Notes under the pieces: model-generated
Databases searched by the model: none
Seen by the model: the letters and a program-made list of their open reading frames with translations, nothing else
Told to the model about the DNA's origin: nothing
In this document: positions 36,718 to 43,396 of the stretch, piece by piece
Position numbering within the stretch: the stretch's first letter is position 1
Layout of the letters: every line of letters starts with the position of its first letter
Translations under genes and position numbers: made by a program
Assembly: GCF_018333215.1 (NCBI RefSeq)
Contig: NZ_BORO01000004.1
Span: forward strand, 62,001-126,000
Source: Oceanobacillus sp. J11TS1
GTDB lineage: Bacteria > Bacillota > Bacilli > Bacillales > Amphibacillaceae
Length of the DNA stretch: 64,000 nt
Direction of reading: 5' to 3'

Positions 36718-38054
36718 CACCGAGGATAGAACTAAGTGGTCAACGTTTTGGCAGACTGAAAGTGATTCGCGAAGTACCGAGAACTAATAAAGAAAGGCGA
36801 TGGCTTTGCTTGTGTGATTGTGGAAACTATACTGAGGTAATTCAGTCAAGTTTAAGAAACGGCAACACGAAAAGCTGCGGCTGCTTGCAAAAAGAGGCAA
36901 TGTCTAAAACCGCAAAAACAATGCTCTCTAAAAAAAATAATATTGCAGGCAAAAAGTTCGGCATGTTAACGGCTGTCAAGAAAACAAGAAAAAGTGATGA
37001 CGGAGCTAAATGGTATTGGTTATGCAAATGCGATTGCGGTAATGAAAAAGAAGTCGCCACAGGGGATTTGAAGAATTTCCTTATCACAAATTGCGGTTGT
37101 AAACGAAGAAAAAAACGCTACAAAAATGAAATTATGAATGAACTTTTTGATATTTATAACGATCACGGTGAATTGTCTCTTAAAGAACTTCTGTCTTTAT
37201 ATAATTACTCTTATCATACCTTGCGTAATCACTTTCAAACGTCTGACATGGATAAAATATGGAAAACAATTAAAAATATGAACGAAAAATTTAAAACTGA
37301 ACCTGCTCCAAAGAAAGAAGGCAAAAAGAACAGGAAATCTGAAAATAAAAAAAGGAAAGTCGTCAAAAGAAAGAGAAAAGAGAAAGGGACTTCTCAAACT
37401 GGCCATAACAATATTTATCTTCGTGAAAATGGAAAATTTAGCGTACAAGTTCCTCAAAAGAAACATTTAATATATATTGGAATTTTCGACACTATAGAAA
37501 AAGCTGTAGAAGCTAGGAACATGGCTTGGAGCGTAATTGATAAAGAGAAAGATTCGCCGAAATCTCCATCAAATGTTTTGAATTTAACCGGAAAAAAGTT
37601 TGGTAGATTAAAGGTTATTATGCGTGCAGGAACAACTGATAAAGGTAACTCATTATGGTTCTGTAAATGCAAATGCGACAATGTAGGCATCTACTATGGA
37701 ACTGGATTAAAAAACGGCTCTATCACCTCTTGCGGTTGTGGAAAACAAGGGCAAATAGATAACGCAAAACATGCGCTGAATACAAAACATACTGTTGATG
37801 GTGTTCAAGTCCCCCTTATCACGAAAAAAGTTCGGTCTGATAGTGATACTGGATATAAAGGGGTGACTAGAAGAAAGGCTAGGAAAGGCAGAAAAGAACG
37901 GTATGAAGCGTATATTAGAGTCGACGGGAAAAGAATTCATCTTGGTAGCTCAACGGATATAAATGAAGCTATCCAAATGAGAAAAGATGGAGAAAAGAAA
38001 TACTATGGAGAAATCATTAAAAAGTACGATGAAAGGATGAACAAAAGTGAATGA
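36714..38054 (+). CDS. multi-domain zinc-ribbon and AP2-like DNA-binding protein
   Basis: 446 residues from a GTG at 36714 (GGAG nine bases before). Three repeats of a zinc-knuckle-like module are readable: G-x-x-F-G-x-L near 8-15, 78-85 and 292-299, each followed by C-x-C-x-C and then C-x-C (C32, 34, 36, 55, 57; C104, 106, 108, 127, 129; C317, 319, 321, 340, 342). An AP2/ERF-like domain lies at 231-275 (NIYLRENGKFSVQV, GIFDTIEKAVEARNMA) and a second at 378-432 (GYKGVTRRK, RYEAYIRVDGKRIHLGS). A helical segment (143-172) and a Lys/Arg-rich linker (191-226) lie between. No HNH nuclease motif is visible. It is probably a sequence-specific phage DNA-binding protein of unknown purpose. Confidence 0.75.
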   Translation: MTPRIELSGQRFGRLKVIREVPRTNKERRWLCLCDCGNYTEVIQSSLRNGNTKSCGCLQKEAMSKTAKTMLSKKNNIAGKKFGMLTAVKKTRKSDDGAKWYWLCKCDCGNEKEVATGDLKNFLITNCGCKRRKKRYKNEIMNELFDIYNDHGELSLKELLSLYNYSYHTLRNHFQTSDMDKIWKTIKNMNEKFKTEPAPKKEGKKNRKSENKKRKVVKRKRKEKGTSQTGHNNIYLRENGKFSVQVPQKKHLIYIGIFDTIEKAVEARNMAWSVIDKEKDSPKSPSNVLNLTGKKFGRLKVIMRAGTTDKGNSLWFCKCKCDNVGIYYGTGLKNGSITSCGCGKQGQIDNAKHALNTKHTVDGVQVPLITKKVRSDSDTGYKGVTRRKARKGRKERYEAYIRVDGKRIHLGSSTDINEAIQMRKDGEKKYYGEIIKKYDERMNKSE

Positions 38055-38274
38055 AATAGATAACTATATGACACCAGCTGAGGCTGCACACAGATGGGGA
38101 CTGTCTCAAGATACAGTTAAGAGCCGCCTAAAACCTTCTTTGTATGGTGACAAAAATGACGATATGATCAGTCGTGGTTTAATAAAATCTTTCGCGAAAC
38201 CCGGAGGAAAACGAAAAGAATGGATTATTTCCGTGCAAGCGATGGAAGAATGGTTCGGAGAAAAACCTCAATAA
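38047..38274 (+). CDS. helix-turn-helix DNA-binding protein
   Basis: 75 residues from a GTG at 38047, overlapping the end of the AP2-like gene by eight bases. MTPAEAAHRWGLSQDTVKSRLK is the helix-turn-helix of excisionase/MerR-like small phage proteins, followed by a basic loop and a C-terminal QAMEEWFG. It could be an excisionase or a regulator of its own unit; with no integrase in the window I cannot choose. It closes the three-gene unit begun at 36346. Confidence 0.75.
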   Translation: MNEIDNYMTPAEAAHRWGLSQDTVKSRLKPSLYGDKNDDMISRGLIKSFAKPGGKRKEWIISVQAMEEWFGEKPQ

Positions 38275-38289
38275 ATTTTGGTTTATGTG

Positions 38290-38318
38290 TTGACTTTTAA
38301 CCTTATAAGGTTTATAAT
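38290..38318 (+). promoter_or_regulatory. promoter with palindromic operator, second of a pair
   Basis: TTGACT (38290-38295), 17 bases, TATAAT (38313-38318). AACCTTATAAGGTT (38299-38312) is a perfect 14-bp palindrome. Layout and the GTGTTGACT lead-in equal those at 36284. Confidence 0.78.
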
Positions 38319-38371
38319 ATAATTAGAAGGTAGGGAATTGACCTTCAAAAAAATAAAAGGAGTTGTTTTAA

Positions 38372-38581
38372 ATGAGAGAATGGAAAAGAGAAGGGTACAA
38401 AGTTGTTGAAGTGGAATTAGACGCAGATTTACATGAGTTTGAAGTAATTAAAGAAGATGAAGTGATTGCTACTATCACCCCGGAAACAATTGAGGATATG
38501 GAACAAATCGCATCTGACTTAGATAATGGCGAAGATGTAAACGGATGGGAAGATGGAATGGGTAACACAATCAGCATATAA
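38372..38581 (+). CDS. small acidic protein of unknown function
   Basis: 69 residues, ATG after AAAGGAG. Strongly acidic (many Glu and Asp, few basic residues beyond the first nine), no Cys, soluble. A charge profile like a DNA mimic is possible but nothing more specific is seen. It has its own operator-bearing promoter at 38290 and shared control with the AP2-like unit. Its terminator hairpin has been split by the IS1182 insertion immediately downstream. Confidence 0.65.
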   Translation: MREWKREGYKVVEVELDADLHEFEVIKEDEVIATITPETIEDMEQIASDLDNGEDVNGWEDGMGNTISI

Positions 38582-38650
38582 AAAAGACACCCAAGAATGG
38601 AGGCCACTGAAAAACTTATGATTTTCAGTGAAACTAAAAATTTATAATGG

Positions 38651-38697
38651 AAAAAGACGACTCTATTTCATTTTTTGAAATTTAGAGTCGTCTTTTT
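38651..38697. terminator. terminator hairpin inside the left end of the IS
   Basis: A perfect 14-bp stem AAAAAGACGACTCT / AGAGTCGTCTTTTT. It ends transposase transcription and can also stop transcripts entering from the left. Confidence 0.85.
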
Positions 38698-38727
38698 ATG
38701 GATTTATGTATTCTATTTTGCTTATTT

Positions 38728-40179
38728 TTAACCCATTAGTTTCAATATTCGTTTTAGATTTACCGTGAATATTGCCATGGCTCCTTGCATTTCCATGCCA
38801 ATTAGACCCGAGGATTCTGAAACATCATACCCGTGTCTATGTTTTAATTCGCTATTTTTAGCCTCTATTTTATAGCGTTCCTTGGACTTTTCTTTAAAAT
38901 AATCCGTTTCTTGGAACTTTGCCTGCTCGCTATGTTCATCTGATTTAATGCTTACGGAATAGCTCTTGCTTTTAGCTCCAGGTTTGTAACAGCCTTCTCT
39001 GAATGGACAAACTTTACATTTTTCAACATCAAAATAGTATGTATCTGTTTGGTTCGTGGATATACCTTTCTTCCCTTGGCGTGCTTTCCGTATTGCCATA
39101 TGTCCTGCTTTACAGACATACATTCCTGCATCTTTATTAAATTCAAATTCATCTTCTTTTTTTCGATAGCCCTGGGTTACGGATGGGTTTAATTTGGCTA
39201 CTAACTCCATTTCTTTTTTATTGGTGTATTCAATATTTCCCTTTTCAGAATAAGCTGCATCTCCAATAACTGTTTCTACATTCATGCCGGCTTCCATACT
39301 TTTTTCAATCAATGTTTCTAATTGTTTCCCATCGTTTTTCTCACCTGTAGTAACCGTAGCTGCCGTGACGATTCTTTCCTCACTCATCGCTATATGCGTT
39401 TTATAGCCGAAAAAGGATGTATCTTTCGTTTTGTGGCCAATCTTTGCATCTTCATCTTCAGAGATTCGTAAATGTTCGATGTCGTCATTTACGGTTTCTT
39501 TTAATAGATTTAACTTCTCTTTTACTTTTGGATATTCGGAAATCGTCTCTTCATTTTCAATCACATCCATTAGTTTTTGACAGTATTCAATCTCACCTTC
39601 CAACTCATTCGTTGTCGATTTGGAGGGGAATTTTTTCTTCATGGATTCATCAATCTCATAAACCGACTTTCGAAGTTTCTTGGAGCGATCCATCAGTATT
39701 TCCTTTGGTGATTTTTGATTATAACGAGCTTTTGTATGGGTGGCATCAACGATGATAGAATTGCTTTTTATAATTTCTTTTTCGATGGCAATTTCCACCG
39801 TTTTATTGATCAACATATCTAATAAATTAACATCCTTTAAACGTAATTTACGAAACTTAGTTAACGAACTCGGCTCAATGACGGATTCTTCCGGAGCCAT
39901 ACCAAGGAAATATTTAAAGGACATATCATATTTAGAACGTTCTACGATATCTACATCGGATAGGTCAAAGATGGTTTTAAGAAGTAAATATTTAAACATA
40001 CGAATCGGATTAATTGCGTTCCGACCATTCGTATGGCAGTATTTATCATTTAATTCATCATACACAAAAGAAAAGTCAACCAATTCATTAATTCTTCGCA
40101 AGAAATTATCCTTTGGCACAACTAAATCATAAATTTCCGAATATGGACTTAAATTCATCGACTCTTGTTTTTGGATCAT
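38728..40179 (-). CDS. IS1182-family DDE transposase
   Basis: 483 residues from the ATG at 40179, with GGGTGG before it; a GTG three codons earlier is possible. An N-terminal IS5/DUF772-like domain (about 25-130, YCHTNGRNAINPIRMFKYLLLK) is followed by the DDE core: IIVDATHTKARYN (first Asp), VIGDAAYSEKGN (second Asp), and a C-terminal Glu region (YKIEAKNSELKHRHG). A cysteine pair cluster (CKVCPFREGC) near 395-404 is typical of the family. The frame is complete, so the element is probably active. Confidence 0.93.
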   Translation of the reverse strand: MIQKQESMNLSPYSEIYDLVVPKDNFLRRINELVDFSFVYDELNDKYCHTNGRNAINPIRMFKYLLLKTIFDLSDVDIVERSKYDMSFKYFLGMAPEESVIEPSSLTKFRKLRLKDVNLLDMLINKTVEIAIEKEIIKSNSIIVDATHTKARYNQKSPKEILMDRSKKLRKSVYEIDESMKKKFPSKSTTNELEGEIEYCQKLMDVIENEETISEYPKVKEKLNLLKETVNDDIEHLRISEDEDAKIGHKTKDTSFFGYKTHIAMSEERIVTAATVTTGEKNDGKQLETLIEKSMEAGMNVETVIGDAAYSEKGNIEYTNKKEMELVAKLNPSVTQGYRKKEDEFEFNKDAGMYVCKAGHMAIRKARQGKKGISTNQTDTYYFDVEKCKVCPFREGCYKPGAKSKSYSVSIKSDEHSEQAKFQETDYFKEKSKERYKIEAKNSELKHRHGYDVSESSGLIGMEMQGAMAIFTVNLKRILKLMG

Positions 40180-40218
40180 TATAGCCACCCACTTTTACTT
40201 GATACTTTTATTGTAACT

Positions 40219-40266
40219 AAAAAAAGATATGATTCCCATCATAAATTCGGGAATCATATCTTTTTT
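40219..40266. terminator. terminator hairpin inside the right end of the IS
   Basis: A perfect 18-bp stem (AAAAAAGATATGATTCCC with its complement ending in TTTTTT). It lies upstream of the transposase start and would shield it from outside transcription; a known strategy of several IS families. Confidence 0.82.
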
Positions 40267-40404
40267 GGACTTTTTCAGTGGCCTCCAAGAATGAGCGTCT
40301 TTTTCTCTAAAATATTTTAATCCACGCTCCCCTAGCCGGGAGCGAATACAACTAGATTATAGCATAATGAATGATAAATATAAAATCAAATTGGAGGAAT
40401 TTAA

Positions 40405-40761
40405 ATGAAATCAGATGGAAACAGTTTATCAAGAGGATTAACTGAACTGTATATTTTTTCAAATGAATCAACGCCTCCGGTAAAAGAGTTTAGAGAAGGT
40501 ATAAACAGCGAATATGTTGAACTATCCACGCATTTAAATCCAGAAGTTTCAGCAGCACCAAGCTACACAGGAACACCAGAACATGAGGTGAATGAAATAG
40601 ATCGATTTAAAAGGGATTTAATTAATCATTATGATTTTGTTCACGTTTACAAATTGGACCATGTAGAATATGATCCAGGAAATGATGCACTGGGAACAAA
40701 GTTATTATATATGTATAGCCACAAGGAATTTAACTTAAAAGGCGAACGCAAAATAGCATAA
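40405..40761 (+). CDS. phage accessory protein of unknown function
   Basis: 118 residues; the ATG follows GGAGGAATTTAA. It is soluble, rich in Glu, Tyr and Asn, without Cys and without a recognisable motif. The C-terminus turns basic (KEFNLKGERKIA). It lies between the IS and the lysis end of the late region, on the strand opposite the late genes. A hairpin, GAGGGGC / GCCCCTC (40766-40785), follows its stop. Upstream CGCTCCC / GGGAGCG (40325-40344) is another dyad of unknown role. Confidence 0.6.
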   Translation: MKSDGNSLSRGLTELYIFSNESTPPVKEFREGINSEYVELSTHLNPEVSAAPSYTGTPEHEVNEIDRFKRDLINHYDFVHVYKLDHVEYDPGNDALGTKLLYMYSHKEFNLKGERKIA

Positions 40762-40827
40762 AAAGCGAGGGGCGCCATGCCCCTCATCTATCCATAATAT
40801 ACAAATAAATTTAGAAGGACTGATTAA

Positions 40828-40971
40828 ATGAGCCTAAAATCAAGCATCTATAAAATGTTGAGAATCTGGAACGATATAGATTCGGTGAAAAAAGGAACGG
40901 TTGGAAAGCGTATCGGTAGACGCGTTACGGGAAGAGTTGCAGGAAAGACGATAAGGAAGATGTTTAAATAA
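40828..40971 (+). CDS. 47-residue basic phage protein
   Basis: A short gene with AGAAGGA seven bases before its ATG. The product begins MSLKSSIYKMLRIWND and ends in a strongly basic Gly/Arg-rich helix (GKRIGRRVTGRVAGK, then KMFK). Near-identical tiny proteins occur near the lysis end of many Firmicute prophages. No function is known; the amphipathic basic tail suggests membrane or nucleic-acid contact. A good terminator starts eight bases after the stop. Confidence 0.7.
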   Translation: MSLKSSIYKMLRIWNDIDSVKKGTVGKRIGRRVTGRVAGKTIRKMFK

Positions 40972-40978
40972 TATGTAT

Positions 40979-41009
40979 AGCCCCTCACCGAGTGAAGGGC
41001 TTATTTTTA
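40979..41009 (+). terminator. terminator after the 47-residue gene
   Basis: AGCCCCTCAC / GTGAAGGGCT (mismatched in the middle) with a CGA loop and TATTTTTAT. It lies between convergent genes and directly abuts the endolysin stop. Confidence 0.75.
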
Positions 41010-41012
41010 TGA

Positions 41013-42002
41013 TTATAATCGCTTATTTACTTCTTTTCTAACTTTTTCGTATTCTGCCTTGCTGATACCAAGCGACTTCCTGCGGTTTTCATGCCCGGAG
41101 CCGTGTTTGCCTTGAATGACTTCTGTAGCCATTTGACTGATAGATTTAGACGTGGGCTTGGCGCCCGTTAAACGTTTATTTACTTCTGATTTTACTTTAT
41201 TATACTCGCTTTTACTGATACCTAAAGACTTTTGTCGTTGAGCATGCCCGTTACCATGTTGACCTTTTAATACTTCATTAACCATCTGTGTAACAGATTT
41301 TTTGGATGCAGGTTTGGTTGTTGATCCAGTACGTTTATTTACTTCAGCACGCACTTTATCGTATTCTGATTGACCGATACCTAGACTCTTACGCCGGTTC
41401 TCATGACCACTGCCATGTTTTCCGGCAATAACTTCATCTGCTAATTGGTCGATGGATTTTGTAATTTGTTTAGACCCTGTTTTAGTTTTCTTAGGCTTGG
41501 ACACCTTCGCACCTTTAACCATGTTAATAAAATCATTCCAGGTAATACCTTGTTGACCTGCTCTGATTTGAGCCGGGCAGTTTTTGCCGGACCAATCATA
41601 ATGCTGTTTAACGCAATCAATAGATAGATTGTGCTTGTCCATTAGCTGTTTAACTAATTTAGCGCCATTTTCTACAGCTTTTTTGTAATTGCCATCGCTG
41701 TTGATACAAATCTCCACGCCAATGGATTGCGTATTCCCAGGACCTTGTCCATCACCACAATGCCAGCACTGCGCTGTATCCTCGAACGATTGATAAGCTT
41801 CTTTATCATCTACTGTATATTGCCAAGATGCAGCTCTGCTATTGCCGTTAGATTGTAAGTTGGCATGTACTTTAGCGTTGGCTCCTTTGTTCGTATTACC
41901 TGTTTGATGCACTGTAATATAATTAACTGGATTCTTTCCATTGTAAGTTACTTTTGCAGCAACACTCGCCGGTACGATTTGTTTTTTGATTTTGATAGCC
42001 AT
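41013..42002 (-). CDS. endolysin: N-acetylmuramoyl-L-alanine amidase with three CW_7 repeats
   Basis: 329 residues. An Amidase_2 (PGRP-like) domain covers 20-150 with probable zinc ligands H32 (VHQTG), H134 and C142 (QHYDWSGKNCP). It cleaves the bond between muramic acid and L-Ala. A Lys/Ser/Thr linker leads to three Cpl-7-type cell-wall-binding repeats (about 184-225, 234-273, 283-329), each with GKHGSGHENRRKSLGI or GQHGNGHAQRQKSLGI and then EYxKVRxEVNKRL. It lacks a signal peptide and so depends on the holin next door. Confidence 0.93.
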   Translation of the reverse strand: MAIKIKKQIVPASVAAKVTYNGKNPVNYITVHQTGNTNKGANAKVHANLQSNGNSRAASWQYTVDDKEAYQSFEDTAQCWHCGDGQGPGNTQSIGVEICINSDGNYKKAVENGAKLVKQLMDKHNLSIDCVKQHYDWSGKNCPAQIRAGQQGITWNDFINMVKGAKVSKPKKTKTGSKQITKSIDQLADEVIAGKHGSGHENRRKSLGIGQSEYDKVRAEVNKRTGSTTKPASKKSVTQMVNEVLKGQHGNGHAQRQKSLGISKSEYNKVKSEVNKRLTGAKPTSKSISQMATEVIQGKHGSGHENRRKSLGISKAEYEKVRKEVNKRL

Positions 42003-42024
42003 AAATAAAACCTCCTCATAAATT

Positions 42025-42050
42025 AAAAAGAGCAGCCGCAGCTACTCTTT
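42025..42050 (-). terminator. hairpin between holin and endolysin
   Basis: AAAGAGTAGC / GCTGCTCTTT around TGCG, then TTTTTAATTT on the minus strand; it overlaps the holin stop. It would lower endolysin transcript relative to holin. Confidence 0.7.
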
Positions 42051-42294
42051 ACTTGAATTTAACTTTCTTATTTTGTTTAGCATCTTTTAAAATGCGGTCT
42101 ACTTCTTGGGCTTCTTCTGTGATGTTGTTATTCTTCCACCATGTATAAATGGCTGCTCCGACCGTAGCGATATACGAGCCAGCTTCATATAGCATATCTT
42201 CACTAAACGGTAATGGGCTCCATCCGAATAACACTAATGCCTGGTTAACAAATAAAATCAGCAATACCCCTAATCTAATAATCGCTTGTTGCAT
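42049..42294 (-). CDS. phage holin, SPP1 type
   Basis: 81 residues from the ATG at 42294, nine bases from AAGGAGG; the ATG at 42303 touches the site and is unlikely. Two membrane segments (about 5-22 and 35-52) are separated by a short loop, and the tail is charged and Lys-rich (TEEAQEVDRILKDAKQNKK), the pattern of SPP1-family holins. It permeabilises the membrane at the end of infection and lets the amidase out. Confidence 0.87.
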   Translation of the reverse strand: MQQAIIRLGVLLILFVNQALVLFGWSPLPFSEDMLYEAGSYIATVGAAIYTWWKNNNITEEAQEVDRILKDAKQNKKVKFK

Positions 42295-42328
42295 ACTTAT
42301 CATCCTCCTTAAAATGCAAAAATAAGCC

Positions 42329-42625
42329 CTATTCTGGACTGACTGAATCTAGCCTTTTATGTGCTTGTTTCGCAGATTCCTCTACTCTTGTCACACGCTC
42401 GGATAAGTGATTAATCTGTTTTTCATTAGCTTTTAAGTCAATCCGAATGTCATCCACACCTTTTCGGATATAATCTAAACCCGCTTTAAGCTCCGCCCCT
42501 TCTTTAGTATCGTTTTTAGTGGATGTACTTTTTTTAGATTGATAAGTTAAATAAGCAATAAGCACACCTAATCCTGCTACAAAAATGGATGCCAACGATA
42601 TTAAAATACCTAATTCAATTGTCAT
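42329..42625 (-). CDS. membrane-anchored coiled-coil protein of the lysis cassette
   Basis: 98 residues. One N-terminal membrane helix (6-27) is followed by a soluble coiled-coil-like stretch (45-95) with repeated hydrophobic spacing (LDYIRKGVDDIRIDLKANEKQINHLSERV). Proteins of this kind (XhlA-like or holin-accessory) accompany holins in Bacillus phages, although XhlA has its membrane helix at the other end. Next to the holin, an accessory role in lysis is likely but unproved. Confidence 0.65.
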   Translation of the reverse strand: MTIELGILISLASIFVAGLGVLIAYLTYQSKKSTSTKNDTKEGAELKAGLDYIRKGVDDIRIDLKANEKQINHLSERVTRVEESAKQAHKRLDSVSPE

Positions 42626-42651
42626 TCTCGACCCCCTAACTTTAAAACATG

Positions 42652-42676
42652 AAAAAAGACACCTCGATGAGATGCC
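42652..42676 (-). terminator. hairpin after the 87-residue gene
   Basis: GGCATCTC / GAGGTGTC with TTTTTT on the minus strand, 14 bases beyond the stop at 42690. Confidence 0.65.
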
Positions 42677-42689
42677 ATAAAAAATAAGC

Positions 42690-42953
42690 CTATTCGGCTT
42701 TTTCTAATGAATCTTTATACGCTTGTACATCCTCAATAAATTTGGTGGCATCTGCGATAATCTTATCAGCCACAACTTCTTTTAATTTGTCTTTATCGTC
42801 CTTGCTTGCCTCATATTGATCGTTTGTAATATTTACAGGCTGAGTTGAATTAAAATCAAATCCATTTCCAATATAGTTTAGATTAACGCCAGTACAAGGC
42901 TTGTCAAATCCATCGTTGTATTCAAAATTAATACCTGTAATTGTTATTCTCAT
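42690..42953 (-). CDS. tail-end protein of unknown function
   Basis: 87 residues, ATG overlapping the stop of the DUF1617 gene (ATGA). The first half looks beta-rich (RITITGINFEYNDGF, VNLNYIGNGFDFN); the second is a charged helix ending KDSLEKAE. No family recognised. In this place between tail-tip proteins and holin, many Bacillus phages carry small structural or baseplate-linked proteins. It is followed by a terminator, so it may close the tail transcription unit. Confidence 0.65.
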   Translation of the reverse strand: MRITITGINFEYNDGFDKPCTGVNLNYIGNGFDFNSTQPVNITNDQYEASKDDKDKLKEVVADKIIADATKFIEDVQAYKDSLEKAE

Positions 42954-43396
42954 TCTGCATTCTCCTCTTCGTTTTTATTTTCTTCTTCCTCATCTATCTT
43001 AAATTGATCGCAAAGATAATCATAAATTTCACTGGCTTCCCCTTCGTACTCTTCCTCTTCAAACTTGCGGAGAATATCCTTCATGGTACGAATCATCTCA
43101 CGATTATCGCCCCCTTCAATAACAATCATTTCGTCATTGAGTTCTTTTAAATCCTCAGCAAGAGCCTTTTGATCTTTTACCTGGTAATGATCATTTTTGA
43201 TAATCGGCTCCCCATCAGCATCTTTTTCGGAATGCTCTTTCAAAATTTCTTCCCTTTCATCCAGGACAGCTTTATTTTTCTCATCTAAGAGATTAATAAA
43301 CTTCCTTCTCATGCGAGACTGCTTTCTTACAAGACTTAAATCATATAAAAAATTAATTGAACCAACTATTTTACCTTTTTGAATTTCTACCATCAT
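42950..43396 (-). CDS. DUF1617 family phage protein
   Basis: 148 residues, starting ATGATG that overlaps the stop of the long tail gene. The middle resembles DUF1617 (RRKFINLLDEKNKAVLDEREEILKEHSEKDADGEP), a family found next to tail genes in Firmicute phages; the tail is very acidic (DEEEENKNEEENAE). It is probably helical. The function is unknown, perhaps a minor tail or assembly factor. The overlaps with both neighbours imply translational coupling. Confidence 0.75.
   Translation of the reverse strand: MMVEIQKGKIVGSINFLYDLSLVRKQSRMRRKFINLLDEKNKAVLDEREEILKEHSEKDADGEPIIKNDHYQVKDQKALAEDLKELNDEMIVIEGGDNREMIRTMKDILRKFEEEEYEGEASEIYDYLCDQFKIDEEEENKNEEENAE

Larger units (their letters stand above)
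38600..40285 (-). mobile_element. IS1182-family insertion sequence, complete
   Basis: 1686 bp. The terminal inverted repeats are GAGGCCACTGAAAAA at the left and the exact complement at the right. CAAGAATG flanks both ends (38592-38599 and 40286-40293), giving an 8-bp target duplication. It carries one transposase gene and a strong hairpin just inside each end. Rejoining the flanks gives AAAAAGACACC-loop-GCGTCTTTTT, so it sits in the loop of the terminator of the preceding gene. Ends, duplication and gene are intact, suggesting recent insertion. Confidence 0.92.
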
